A stretch of 64,000 bases of DNA from Oceanirhabdus sp942490885 (GCA_942490885.1 CALNYT010000002.1:744001-808000); one strand, 5' to 3'; shown: positions 8,781 to 17,861, counted from the first letter of the stretch. Program-made: numbers and translations. The notes: a model not told the origin generated them from the letters alone.

Positions 8781-9980
8781 ATGAATTTTAGTTTTTCACA
8801 GGAACAAATGCAGTTAAAGGAAATGGTAAGTAAATTTGTTAATGAGGAGCTCATTCCTTATGTTGCAGAATATGATAAGAAAGAAAATCCAATGGATTGT
8901 GTGCCTTGGACTATTATTGAGAAAGTTATGAAACTTGGTATTGGAAGTGCCGCTGTTCCTAAGGAATATGGTGGTAGTGGATTATCAAACCTGGATATAA
9001 TGAATATCATGGAAGAACTTGGGCGTGGAGATGCTGGTTTTGCTAGCGCAATATTATCTACGATAACTGGTGCACAGTTAATATTAAAATTTGGAACTGA
9101 TGATCAAAAGGATAAATGGTTACGAAGGATAGCAAATGATGAGACAAATAGGTTTTTAATGGGGTTTGTTCTGTCTGAACCTCAAACTGGCTCAGATAAT
9201 ATGTCAGCTGATCCCAAGGCAGGTATCCAAACAACAGCAGAATTGGTAAACGATAATTATGTGATAAATGGGAAGAAAAGTTTTATTACAAATGCAGGAA
9301 CTTCCGGATTATACTTTGTTTGGGCTAGAACTGATAAGACAAAAGGTGCACCGCAGGGCGGGCTTAGTGTATTTTTAGTACCAGCAGATACACCTGGTAT
9401 GAAGGTTGGCAAAATTGAAAATAAAATGGGTAATAGATTAGCACAACATGGAGAAATGATTTTTGATAACTGTATAGTATCAAAAGATAATTTGCTTGGT
9501 TCGGAAGGAATGGGCTTCCCAATCTGTTTAGCAATGATTGAGAATAGATTTCCTACAGTAGGGGCGATTGGTACTGGTATTGCACAGGCAGCATTTGATA
9601 TTTCATATAAATATGCAAAAGAAAGAGTTCAGGGTGGAACGCAGATTATTAATCATCAGGCAATTAGCCATAAGTTATCAAACATGCTTATATCAATAGA
9701 ATCATCAAGATTATTATATCAGAAAGTAGCTTGGAATTTGGATGAAAAGCAGACAAATATGTTGCTAGGATCAATATGTAAAGTAACTGGTTCGGAAGCT
9801 GCAATTACAGCAGCAAATGAGGCTGTGCAAATTTTAGGCTGTTATGGATATTCAAGAGAATATCCAGCAGAAAAGCTATTGAGAGATTCAAAGGCATTAT
9901 CAATATATGAAGCAGGAAACGAAGTGCAGAGATTGAATATTCTTAACATGTTCCGTATGATGGAACAAAAATTTCAGTGA
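8781..9980 (+). CDS. acyl-CoA dehydrogenase (second of three)
   Basis: A complete 399-residue flavoenzyme: N-terminal helical domain (NFSFSQEQMQLKEMV), FAD-binding middle domain (MGFVLSEPQTGSDN, ITNAGTSGLYFVWA), and C-terminal bundle ending YEAGNEVQRLNILNMF. The Glu of YEAGN matches the canonical catalytic base, although the usual YEGT motif is altered. It should oxidise the C2-C3 bond of an acyl thioester (CoA or carrier protein) and pass electrons to ETF. GAGGAGG lies 10 bases before the ATG. It directly follows the second ETF pair. The 265 bases after its stop (9981-10245) hold no gene. Confidence 0.92.
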   Translation: MNFSFSQEQMQLKEMVSKFVNEELIPYVAEYDKKENPMDCVPWTIIEKVMKLGIGSAAVPKEYGGSGLSNLDIMNIMEELGRGDAGFASAILSTITGAQLILKFGTDDQKDKWLRRIANDETNRFLMGFVLSEPQTGSDNMSADPKAGIQTTAELVNDNYVINGKKSFITNAGTSGLYFVWARTDKTKGAPQGGLSVFLVPADTPGMKVGKIENKMGNRLAQHGEMIFDNCIVSKDNLLGSEGMGFPICLAMIENRFPTVGAIGTGIAQAAFDISYKYAKERVQGGTQIINHQAISHKLSNMLISIESSRLLYQKVAWNLDEKQTNMLLGSICKVTGSEAAITAANEAVQILGCYGYSREYPAEKLLRDSKALSIYEAGNEVQRLNILNMFRMMEQKFQ

Positions 9981-10245
9981 TAGTCTTAGGCTTAAACGAT
10001 TATAAGAATAAGAGTTATTAACATTTAAATTTAGTTAGGATCTTGCATAATTCTAAGATTTTGTTTTGTACAATTGTATTAGTAATTGAAAATCAAGTTA
10101 CCTGGTACAATATCATGCTAAATAAATCTTGTGAGTTATGCAAGTTTCCACATTCAGTTTTAGAAATTAGAAGAGTACTGATTAATGATAATAATATTTT
10201 AAAAGAAATAAAAGTTAATTAATATAAACAGTTAGGAGTGAGAAT

Positions 10246-10602
10246 GTGGTAAAAAGTTCAAAAAGCAGTAAATGGAATCTAGTGGAAAATAAATTATTAG
10301 GTAATGATGCAGTGGCAGAACAAGTTAATGGAAACAATATGACAGTTTGTAGGTATAAAATAAATGAAAAAGTGAGTGTACCATTGCATTCTCATGAATA
10401 TGAGCAAATTATCTACGTAGTACAAGGTCAAATGAATCTTACTGTTGAAGAAAAACAGATTTCGATGAAGGCAGGAGATATTCAAGTAATATTGAGTAAT
10501 GAAAAGCATGGTTCTCAAATAACAGGAGTACCATTTCAGGTAATTGAGTCTTATTATCCGATTAGATCAGACTTGTTGGATAAACAAGAAGAATGTTCAT
10601 GA
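10246..10602 (+). CDS. small single-domain cupin protein
   Basis: A 118-residue cupin. Motif 1 is VPLHSHEYEQIIYVVQG (His, His, Glu metal ligands) and motif 2 is AGDIQVILSNEKHGSQI. The GTG start at 10246 has an AGGAG site 7 bases upstream; an ATG at 10244 is out of frame. Such proteins bind a metal and act as isomerases, small-molecule binding regulators, or stabilisers of reactive intermediates. It lies between the second dehydrogenase and the PP-loop ATPase. Its role in the pathway cannot be read from sequence. Confidence 0.8.
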   Translation: MVKSSKSSKWNLVENKLLGNDAVAEQVNGNNMTVCRYKINEKVSVPLHSHEYEQIIYVVQGQMNLTVEEKQISMKAGDIQVILSNEKHGSQITGVPFQVIESYYPIRSDLLDKQEECS

Positions 10603-10699
10603 GAATGTTGAGGGAATGGGTAGCAGTTAAGTAGCTAACTTTATTAGTTATAGATGTAAGTTCGAGAAATAATTTAGAATAAACATTGGAGGAATAGCC

Positions 10700-11680
10700 A
10701 TGTTCAGAGATAAGTATGAAAAATTTAAAAAATCTGTAGAAGATTTTAACCTTATTCCAGATGAAACCAAGAGGATTGTCATTGGTATGTCTGGTGGAAA
10801 AGATGCAGCAATAATGACTCATTTTTTAATGGAATATAAAAAAAATGAACGTCCTGATATTGAATTAGAAATGGTGCTAGCACCTGTACCACATCCGTTT
10901 GGTAAAGAAATACCGGAAAAGGTTTTCGATATGCCAATTGATAATAGACAAAAAGAACTAATAATAAATCAAAAAAAAGTAATGGATGATTTTCATGCAT
11001 ATTGGTCAAAATATATGAATTGTATATCTATACCTGTTCAACATGAGCTTATTGATAAGCGTATATTAAAAATGAATTGGTCATGTATAATGTGCTTTAA
11101 TACAAAAATGAAGGCTTTTAATGAATATTTTTTAAAGCAGCCATATGAAGATAATACGCTATTTGCTTGTGGGTGGACAAAATGGGATGCGCATTATACT
11201 TTGATTTCACATTTATTAAAAACAGATGGATCAAAATGGTATGAATGTAAAAAACACAATCCTGAAAAATATAAAGCCGATTGTATATATCTTGCTTCAT
11301 TTTCAGCATATCCAAAAGTTGATTTAGGTATACCTGGGAAAAAGATTTATCGTATTAATCCGATGGTGGAATTTGATGATACAGAAACGTATGAATTATC
11401 AAAGGAAATGGAAATTCCAGTATTAGTAGATATATGTAAAGAATTATATGGTGATACATTTGAACAGGATAGAAGATATGCAGCTAAATATCTGGAAATA
11501 TTCTCAAAAAATCAAAAATACTTAAATCTTTCACAGAATTCTATATTATACAATTATAGAAGTTTACTGGAATTTATGAAAAATATTCAGATTCTACCAC
11601 CAGTAGAGGAAATTGAAGGTTTAATGTATGAAGGATATAATTCAAATTTTGATGAAGTTTTTAATTTATTAAAAAAATAG
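10700..11680 (+). CDS. PP-loop (adenine nucleotide alpha-hydrolase) ATPase
   Basis: A 326-residue protein with an N-terminal ATP pyrophosphatase loop, VIGMSGGKDAAIM (residues about 31-43; SGGKDS in most relatives), and a Cys pair in SCIMCFNTKMKAF. Further Cys residues follow (YECKKH, KADCIY). PP-loop enzymes adenylate a carbonyl so that sulfur or nitrogen can replace oxygen; relatives include tRNA thiolases, QueC, N-acetyl-sugar amidotransferases and the sulfur-inserting enzymes of 6-thioguanine and closthioamide biosynthesis. In this cluster a small-molecule thioamide- or amide-forming role is attractive but unproved. The ATG has a perfect GGAGG site. No dedicated sulfur carrier or desulfurase gene is next to it. 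Confidence 0.75.
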   Translation: MFRDKYEKFKKSVEDFNLIPDETKRIVIGMSGGKDAAIMTHFLMEYKKNERPDIELEMVLAPVPHPFGKEIPEKVFDMPIDNRQKELIINQKKVMDDFHAYWSKYMNCISIPVQHELIDKRILKMNWSCIMCFNTKMKAFNEYFLKQPYEDNTLFACGWTKWDAHYTLISHLLKTDGSKWYECKKHNPEKYKADCIYLASFSAYPKVDLGIPGKKIYRINPMVEFDDTETYELSKEMEIPVLVDICKELYGDTFEQDRRYAAKYLEIFSKNQKYLNLSQNSILYNYRSLLEFMKNIQILPPVEEIEGLMYEGYNSNFDEVFNLLKK

Positions 11681-11812
11681 AGGTGAACGGTAACTTTTCC
11701 AAAAAGTTTACTTTCAAAAGCAGACTCTTTAGAGCAGTTACAAATATGAGGTTTAATTGATGAAGTAAAAATCAATTAAAGTTAATATTATAATTACGAT
11801 TGGAGAGATTAA

Positions 11813-12811
11813 ATGAGAATGAATACTAGTATAAAATATATGGATTATTATATTCCACCTAAAAATATTACAGTTGAAGAAATTTTAGCTATGAATACTA
11901 ATAACTCTATGATTTCTGGTAAAAGCTATGAAGAATTTTCCAAGCAGTTTAAAGAAGAAAGCGGTTTGAGAAATGTTTCTGTTTTTGATTTAAAGGATAA
12001 CTTAACTGAAATAGTGTCTAGTATGGTAGAAAAGCTTTTTAAAACTACAGGGATAAAACCATCAGAAATAAAATATTTGGTTTGTGGAAATCCAATTTTG
12101 ATGGAAGGAAATGTATCAGCAATTCATTATATACATAAAAAATATAATCTTAAAAATGCAGTTATTTTGCCAATTTTTCAAACGTGTGCTTCAACAATAC
12201 TTGCTATGGGGCTTTCTCAAAAATTATTAGGTGAAAAAGAAAAAGAATATATGCTTATTTTATCTTCAAGAAAATCACCAGATATAAAAGGTAGATATGT
12301 GGGTTATACAGTTTTGGGAGATGGGATATCTGTGGTATTAATTGAAAATGGACCTGGTGAAATTAACATAACTAATTGGTGTTCATTTAACAATGGGACA
12401 AGTAGTTGTAACAGAGTTGAAAGTTCAGTTAAAAGTGAAGAAGTAGATGTATATCAATTGCAGCGAAATATTATTAGCAATGGAGTTTCGTTTTTACAAA
12501 GATCTTTGAAGGAGATAGAAGTTGAACTAAATGATCTTGATATAATAATACATCCTAACACATATTACGATGTATGGTCCAAAATATATACCAATTTGTT
12601 GAACATTGAGCAAAATAAATTTTATCTTGATAATATTGGGGATGGTGGTCATATTAACGATGTGGATTTAATTAGAAATACAAAGGACTATATTGATAAA
12701 AACAAAGCTCATAAAAAAAGTATGAATATATTGATTTATGGAATTGATCTTGTTGAATCACTTGATACTAATTATCATATGATTTCTTTGGATGTTAAAG
12801 GTGATTTATGA
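11813..12811 (+). CDS. KAS III-like ketoacyl synthase / condensing enzyme
   Basis: A 332-residue thiolase-fold protein. The nucleophile is in FQTCASTILAMG (Cys about residue 123), and a catalytic His is in DIIIHPNTYYDV. The usual third motif GNTSAAS is replaced by GDGGHINDVDL, which keeps an Asn but adds a His, so the active site is not that of a housekeeping FabH. It could condense a carrier-bound acyl group with malonyl units, or make an ester or amide bond as CerJ-type relatives do. The carrier protein (14302) and acetyl-CoA carboxylase genes (17352-20982) of the same cluster would supply its partners. A GGAGAG site precedes the ATG. Confidence 0.8.
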   Translation: MRMNTSIKYMDYYIPPKNITVEEILAMNTNNSMISGKSYEEFSKQFKEESGLRNVSVFDLKDNLTEIVSSMVEKLFKTTGIKPSEIKYLVCGNPILMEGNVSAIHYIHKKYNLKNAVILPIFQTCASTILAMGLSQKLLGEKEKEYMLILSSRKSPDIKGRYVGYTVLGDGISVVLIENGPGEINITNWCSFNNGTSSCNRVESSVKSEEVDVYQLQRNIISNGVSFLQRSLKEIEVELNDLDIIIHPNTYYDVWSKIYTNLLNIEQNKFYLDNIGDGGHINDVDLIRNTKDYIDKNKAHKKSMNILIYGIDLVESLDTNYHMISLDVKGDL

Positions 12812-12935
12812 TGTTGATATTCAACAAAATTAATAGGTATAATTATCAATTATATATTCATTTTAATAATAGTAGCGTGATACATCAGAATAATAGAAAT
12901 AAAAGTTCTGATTTACATAATAAGGGGTGCTTTTA

Positions 12936-14216
12936 GTGAGTATAATTTATAATTTATCATCTGAATATATTAAAAAATTTTCTAAAGATAATGGTGTTGA
13001 CTTTGTAGGTATAGCTACACCAGATAGATTTGATGGGGCGCCGCAAGGGCATCATCCAGAGGACTTGATGAAAACAGTTAGGTCTATTATTGTATGCGGG
13101 AAAGAGGTTCCAACAGGAGCTTTATCAGTTCCGGGGACACTTTATCATAAAGTAATTGAAATGACGCATCTTCAGCTTGAACAAGTTGCTTTGAAGATAA
13201 CTCAAGAAATTGAGAAAAATGGAGGGAGAGCTGTCCCAATACCTACAGATTCTCCTTATTGTTTTTGGGATGAGGAAAGACAATACGGGCTAGGTGACAT
13301 TTCTATAAAACATGCAGCAGAAGCAGCAGGTCTGGGTAAAATAGGAAAATCAACTATATTTATATCTAAAACCAATGGTATTTTAATTCGTTTGGTTTGC
13401 ATTTTAACAGACGTTGACCTTGAGCCAGATCCAGTTACAGATTGGGAACCATGCCCTGAAGATTGTCATTTATGTATAGATTCTTGTCCGACAAATGCCA
13501 TAAAACCTGGTTATATATGCGAACAAGGCTTATGCAGAAAAAATATATTCAAAAAAACTCTTAGAGGAATTCAATATGAAGATTGTCGTGAATGTTTAAA
13601 AGTTTGTCCATGGGTATTAAATAAAACGCAAAAAATTGAAAATTCTATATGCAGCAATGAATTGAGTTGTGATAGTATTGCTAGACGAAATGATGTACGT
13701 GAAAAGATAGTGATATCAACTTTGGGGCCAAATGGAACTTGTAGCGAGTATGCTTCACAGTTTTTTCTTGATAAAAACGATTATGACGGAAAAATTAATC
13801 TGTTCTCTACATTTGAACAAGCTGTGGAAGATTTAAAGGAAGGTAAATCAGATCATGTAATTATTCCTTCGGCGTATCGTAATTTTGCAGATATTATTTT
13901 TCAAGAACAATACACAATAGAAATTGATGATGTTTTCAAGTTACCAACACCTAATCTTGTGATAGCTAATAAGGGAAATGAAAATGAAATAAAAAAAGTT
14001 GCAACCCATTCATCGCCTAGTAGTCTAGTTAAGGAATATTTTCCAAATGCACAATTAGTTATATCAAAAAGTAATAGTAATGCTGCGGAAATGCTATTAG
14101 CAAATAAGGTAGATGCATGCATAACTACTATTAAATGTGCAGAGATGTACTCATTAAATATAATACATAATTTTGGTAGTATTAATATGGGGTGGAATGT
14201 ACTGAAAAGAAAGTAA
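12936..14216 (+). CDS. fusion: QueG-like [4Fe-4S] protein plus prephenate dehydratase-like domain
   Basis: About 426 residues in two parts. The N-terminal ~240 residues are QueG-like: AAEAAGLGKIGKSTIF, ILTDVDLEPDP, then the cysteine clusters CPEDCHLCIDSCP, CEQGLCRKN and CRECLKVCPW. The C-terminal ~170 residues begin ISTLGPNGTCSEYASQFF, the glycine-rich opening of prephenate dehydratase, but the usual VPIENS and TRF motifs are replaced (IIPSAYRNFAD; no TRF), so activity on prephenate itself is uncertain. GTG at 12936 is chosen because AAGGGGTG (12922-12929) ends 6 bases before it; a GTG at 12927 lies inside that site. The nearby chorismate mutase-DAHP synthase supports a link to prephenate-derived metabolism. 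I know of no characterised protein with this architecture. Confidence 0.75.
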   Translation: MSIIYNLSSEYIKKFSKDNGVDFVGIATPDRFDGAPQGHHPEDLMKTVRSIIVCGKEVPTGALSVPGTLYHKVIEMTHLQLEQVALKITQEIEKNGGRAVPIPTDSPYCFWDEERQYGLGDISIKHAAEAAGLGKIGKSTIFISKTNGILIRLVCILTDVDLEPDPVTDWEPCPEDCHLCIDSCPTNAIKPGYICEQGLCRKNIFKKTLRGIQYEDCRECLKVCPWVLNKTQKIENSICSNELSCDSIARRNDVREKIVISTLGPNGTCSEYASQFFLDKNDYDGKINLFSTFEQAVEDLKEGKSDHVIIPSAYRNFADIIFQEQYTIEIDDVFKLPTPNLVIANKGNENEIKKVATHSSPSSLVKEYFPNAQLVISKSNSNAAEMLLANKVDACITTIKCAEMYSLNIIHNFGSINMGWNVLKRK

Positions 14217-14301
14217 TGCATATTTAAAAAAGTATTTAGATATGTTTAATAATTTTAAAAATATTAGCTTATCTTTTTAGAAATTTGATGGGGGTGTACA
14301 A

Positions 14302-14574
14302 ATGAGCACTATTGAAACAAAAAACAAAGATATAGATAAAATTATTGATGAACTCAAAAATATAATAGCTAAAAATTTTAATATTAATTTATGTAGTTTT
14401 GATGGAAAAACGAGTCTTTTTGAGGGGGGGTTATGGCTAAACTCCGTACAAATGATTATACTAACAATACATATTGAGAAATATTATGGAAAAGAATTTG
14501 ACTCGCACTTGTTAATTTCTAAAAATTTTGAAAATTTATATGATTTAGCCAATATCATAATGGAAAATTTCTAG
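14302..14574 (+). CDS. free acyl/peptidyl carrier protein
   Basis: A 90-residue carrier protein. The phosphopantetheine attachment Ser is in LWLNSVQMIILTIHIEK (Ser about residue 49); the usual Asp-Ser is Asn-Ser here, which is seen in some specialised carriers. Acidic helices and length fit a stand-alone ACP/PCP. It is the only carrier in the window and the likely hub for the ligase (521), the condensing enzyme (11813), the BtrH-like protein (4550) and one or more of the dehydrogenases. No phosphopantetheinyl transferase gene is visible, so a genomic one elsewhere would have to activate it. GGGGGTG precedes the ATG. Confidence 0.85.
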   Translation: MSTIETKNKDIDKIIDELKNIIAKNFNINLCSFDGKTSLFEGGLWLNSVQMIILTIHIEKYYGKEFDSHLLISKNFENLYDLANIIMENF

Positions 14575-14705
14575 GTATAAAAAGCTAATTTATTCAAATA
14601 TTTGAGAGAAAATGATATCTAGGAGTATAGTGTCATTTTGAAGTGAAAAAAATTATAAACAGAATAAAAATCATAGGTAGTTAAATTATAATAGGGGGGT
14701 TTGCA

Positions 14706-15860
14706 ATGAATTATTTTCTGTCTGAAGAACAATTAATGATAAAAGATCTAGTAAGAAAAATTTCAAATGAATGTATAGCGCCGTTAGTGAAAAAATGTGA
14801 TGAAGAAGAAGATTTCCCTTATGAAGTAACAAAGATACTTGGAAACTCAGATATTTGCGGAGTTTATATTGAAGAGAAGTATGGTGGGTTAGGTGGAGGA
14901 ATATTAGAGATGGCACTTGTTGTAGAAGAGTTAAGTAAGGTATGTGGAGGTATAGCACTTTCATTTGCGGGTACTGCCCTAGGAACCTTCCCTATAATTC
15001 TTTTTGGCTCTGAGGAGCAAAAACAAAGGTATCTCCCAGAAATAGCATCAGGCAATAAACTTGCAGCTTTTGGGTTGACGGAGGCAGAGGCAGGTAGTGA
15101 TGTCGCTGGTATTCAAACTACAGCAATTTTAGATGGAGATGAATATGTTATACAAGGGACAAAACAGTGGATAACAAATGGTGGAGAGGCAGATATATAC
15201 ACTGTTATTGCATGTACAGATAAGCAAAAAGGTACGAGAGGTTTCTCGGCATTTGTAGTTGAAAAGGGGACGCCTGGCTTCTCTTTTGGCAAAAAAGAAA
15301 ATAAGATGGGAATTAGAGCATCAGCAACAAGAGAGTTAATATTTGATAATTGTAGAATACCTAAAAAAAACCTTTTATCACAAGAGGGGCTAGGTTTTAG
15401 TGTTGCAATGGAAACATTGGATAGGACAAGACCTGGAGTTGCCGCACAGGCGCTCGGAATTGCACAGGGAGCATTTGATGAAGCACTTGCATACTCTAAA
15501 GAACGAGTTCAGTTTAAGAAATCAATATCTTCTTTTCAAGCTGTTCAACATATGCTTGCAGATATGGCAATACAGATAGAAGCAGCAAGGTGCTTGGTTT
15601 ATCAGACTTGTAGACATATTGACAGTGGTACAAAGGAGATTACAAAGGAATCAGCTATGGCAAAGGTTATGGCTTCAGATGTAGCAATGAAAGTAACTAT
15701 TGATGCTGTGCAAATCCTGGGAGGTTATGGATATATGAAAGAGTATCCTGTTGAAAAAATGATGAGAGATGCTAAAATTACTCAGATTTATGAAGGAACA
15801 AACCAAATTCAAAGGAATATTATAGCTCGTGAACTAATGAAGGAGTGTTCAAGAAAATAA
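14706..15860 (+). CDS. acyl-CoA dehydrogenase (third of three, canonical type)
   Basis: A 384-residue enzyme closest in look to short-chain (butyryl-CoA) dehydrogenases: FGLTEAEAGSDVAGIQT and WITNGGEADIYTVIA for FAD and substrate binding, RVQFKKSISSFQAVQHMLADMA, QILGGYGYMKEYPVEKMMRDAKI, and the canonical catalytic Glu in IYEGTNQIQRNIIARE. Unlike the copy at 1 it has no Glu at the helix-G position (LDRTRPGVAAQALG). GC content and codon use are somewhat higher than in adjacent genes. Oxidation of an acyl thioester, or use in reverse with ETF bifurcation as in Clostridium Bcd, are both possible. An AGGGGGG stretch provides the ribosome site. Confidence 0.93.
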   Translation: MNYFLSEEQLMIKDLVRKISNECIAPLVKKCDEEEDFPYEVTKILGNSDICGVYIEEKYGGLGGGILEMALVVEELSKVCGGIALSFAGTALGTFPIILFGSEEQKQRYLPEIASGNKLAAFGLTEAEAGSDVAGIQTTAILDGDEYVIQGTKQWITNGGEADIYTVIACTDKQKGTRGFSAFVVEKGTPGFSFGKKENKMGIRASATRELIFDNCRIPKKNLLSQEGLGFSVAMETLDRTRPGVAAQALGIAQGAFDEALAYSKERVQFKKSISSFQAVQHMLADMAIQIEAARCLVYQTCRHIDSGTKEITKESAMAKVMASDVAMKVTIDAVQILGGYGYMKEYPVEKMMRDAKITQIYEGTNQIQRNIIARELMKECSRK

Positions 15861-15911
15861 TGAGTAGCTTAGAAAAAATAAAAATATTCAAATGAAAAGA
15901 GGGTTATTGTC

Positions 15912-16988
15912 ATGAGTAAGAATTTAAAAAGTCTAAGACAAGAAATAGATGAAGTAAATATTTCTATTCTTAAAATGATTAATAAAAGGATAGAGTTGAT
16001 AAATGAAATATCTAATCTGAAAGATAAGACAGGGATTGAATACTTTGATCCAGAACGTGAGACTGAAATGATGGAAAGCGTTTTAAGGAAAAATGATGGA
16101 CCTTTATATAACGAAATTGTAAAGGAGATATTTAGTAAAATATTCTCATCATCATTGAAGTTTATGGGAATAAACCACCAAAAGAAATTATTGATTAGCT
16201 CAAAATCAGATGTATGTTTTAGTAGTATTAATCAGATGTTTGGAATAAATGATAATGAACCTATTATTATAGCAGGACCATGTGCTGTTGAAAAACCAGA
16301 ATACCTTGAAACTATAGCAAAATTCTTAAAAGAAAGAAATATTAGATTTATAAGGGCTGGCGCGTATAAGCCAAGATCTTCACCATATGATTTTCAAGGA
16401 TTAAAAGAAGAAGGGTTAAAGATATTGCATGATGTTTCAAAAAAATATGGTTTGATAAGCGTTACAGAAGTAGTTGATACGAGGGATGTAGAGTTAGTTT
16501 CAAAGTATGCAGATATTTTACAAATTGGGGCAAGGAATATGCATAACTTTGAACTATTAAAAGCTGTTGGACAAACCAACCATCCAGTATTATTGAAAAG
16601 AGGACTCAGTGCAACTATTCAGGAATTAATGCTTGCAGCAGAGTATATTGAATTAGAAGGAAATAAAAAGTTAATCCTATGTGAGCGAGGAATTCGAACT
16701 TATGAAACAAAAACAAGAAATACACTTGATATTTCTGCAATTCCTATTATAAAAAAAGAAACACATTTACCAATTATTGCGGATTTAAGTCATTCTCTTG
16801 GACGAAAAGACATTATTAATGATATTGCAAAGGCTGTTCTTTCTGCTGGAGCGGATGGTATTATGGTAGAGGTTCACCCATTTCCTGAACTTGCCCTTTC
16901 AGACAGTAAGCAACAGTTAAATTTAGAAGAATTTGATACGATGCTTAACCTAATAAAAAAAATACACGGAATATTAAGTATTTCATAG
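15912..16988 (+). CDS. aroA: bifunctional chorismate mutase / DAHP synthase
   Basis: A 358-residue fusion in the Bacillus order. The N-terminal ~90 residues are an AroQ-type chorismate mutase (LRQEIDEVNISILKMINKRIELI, then DPERETEMMESVL). From about residue 105 the type Ibeta DAHP synthase barrel follows: PIIIAGPCAVEKPE, FIRAGAYKPRSSPYDFQG, LQIGARNMHNFELL, LLKRGLSATIQE, CERGIRTYET, PIIADLSHSLGRK, MVEVHPFPE. DAHP synthase condenses phosphoenolpyruvate and erythrose 4-phosphate at the entry of the shikimate pathway; the mutase makes prephenate and often serves as the feedback sensor. A copy inside a metabolite cluster, next to a prephenate dehydratase-like fusion, suggests that aromatic precursors are raised for the product. 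The gene symbol follows B. subtilis usage. Confidence 0.93.
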   Translation: MSKNLKSLRQEIDEVNISILKMINKRIELINEISNLKDKTGIEYFDPERETEMMESVLRKNDGPLYNEIVKEIFSKIFSSSLKFMGINHQKKLLISSKSDVCFSSINQMFGINDNEPIIIAGPCAVEKPEYLETIAKFLKERNIRFIRAGAYKPRSSPYDFQGLKEEGLKILHDVSKKYGLISVTEVVDTRDVELVSKYADILQIGARNMHNFELLKAVGQTNHPVLLKRGLSATIQELMLAAEYIELEGNKKLILCERGIRTYETKTRNTLDISAIPIIKKETHLPIIADLSHSLGRKDIINDIAKAVLSAGADGIMVEVHPFPELALSDSKQQLNLEEFDTMLNLIKKIHGILSIS

Positions 16989-17089
16989 AGAAAGTGAATC
17001 GCTGATGAAATTTTATAATTATGAAATGAGTGAAATAAATTTATAATTGATAGCGAATTTTAGGTATTAAGGAGGCTTGAGTAGATAAA

Positions 17090-17149
17090 ATGAAGGAGTT
17101 GATTTTAAAATCAATGGAAGATATTAACTCTATTGGAGAAATTATTTAG
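17090..17149 (+). other. short ORF overlapping a terminator, possible leader peptide
   Basis: An ATG at 17090 opens 19 codons (MKELILKSMEDINSIGEII) ending at 17149. A GGAGG lies at 17071-17075 but is 14 bases away, which is long. Its last five codons form the left arm of the hairpin at 17135-17196. Five of 19 residues are Ile. It could be a leader peptide for attenuation of the acc genes, or a chance ORF. Confidence 0.25.
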
Positions 17150-17196
17150 GCGGATGTATTAAATACACCTGCAGGAATTAGTTCTCCCTTTTTTAT
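17135..17196 (+). terminator. probable intrinsic terminator/attenuator before accB
   Basis: GGAGAA (17135-17140) pairs with TTCTCC (17182-17187); inside lies an inner hairpin built on TGTATT/AATACA flanked by GCGGA and CCTGC. A run of T (about 17189-17194) follows. The rest of 16989-17351 shows no other gene; accB starts at 17352. Confidence 0.5.
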
Positions 17197-17351
17197 TCTA
17201 TAGAAAGTGTAATATATCACTTGTTATTTTGATTTTAGCATGAGATTTTGTATTTGTATTATATAGAAAATTTTAAAAGTGATTATACTTAATAAATATT
17301 AAAACTTTCAAGTTATAGATAGTAAAAATAACAAATTGAGGGTGGGAATAT

Positions 17352-17780
17352 ATGAGTGAAATAAATATCATAGAGATAATAAAAATGTTTAATTCAAGTA
17401 ATATATATGAGTTGAATTTAGAAAATAAAGATTTTAAACTTTCGGTTAAAAAGAAAAACGAAGAATTAATTCTAAGTGAACCACAAAAATCAGAAAACTC
17501 ACAATTGGCTATTGATACAGTTAACCAAAAAGATATTAATTGTGTTGAAATTAAATCACCTCAAGTAGGAACAATAATATCACTTGATTGTGTGAGTGGT
17601 AAGGAAAATAGATGTAAAGAAATAAAAGTTAAAAAGGGTGAGGTGTTATGCATTATTGAGGCAATGAAAATGATGAATGAAGTAGTGGCACCTATTGATG
17701 GCACAATACAATCTATTATGGTTGAAGAAAATCAAATTGTAGAATATGGGCAAGTATTATTTGAAATAGAAGAGAATTAG
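17352..17780 (+). CDS. accB: biotin carboxyl carrier protein of acetyl-CoA carboxylase
   Basis: A 142-residue BCCP. The N-terminal part (NIIEIIKMFNSSNIYELNLENKDFKLSVKKK) is the conserved AccB head. A polar linker of about 20 residues follows, then the C-terminal biotinyl domain with EAMKMMNEV, whose first Lys is biotinylated, and the closing GQVLFEIEEN. It carries the carboxyl group between the biotin carboxylase (17862) and the carboxyltransferase (19207). Genes for the other three activities follow directly without the fab genes that normally surround accB in clostridia, so this looks like a dedicated malonyl-CoA supply. GAGGGTGGG lies before the ATG. Confidence 0.95.
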   Translation: MSEINIIEIIKMFNSSNIYELNLENKDFKLSVKKKNEELILSEPQKSENSQLAIDTVNQKDINCVEIKSPQVGTIISLDCVSGKENRCKEIKVKKGEVLCIIEAMKMMNEVVAPIDGTIQSIMVEENQIVEYGQVLFEIEEN

Positions 17781-17861
17781 TTACATAAATATTGATGATT
17801 TCTTTAGTTGTGTAGTATTAATTAGTAAATTTATAAGCAAAAAAAATGAGTAGGTGAACAT

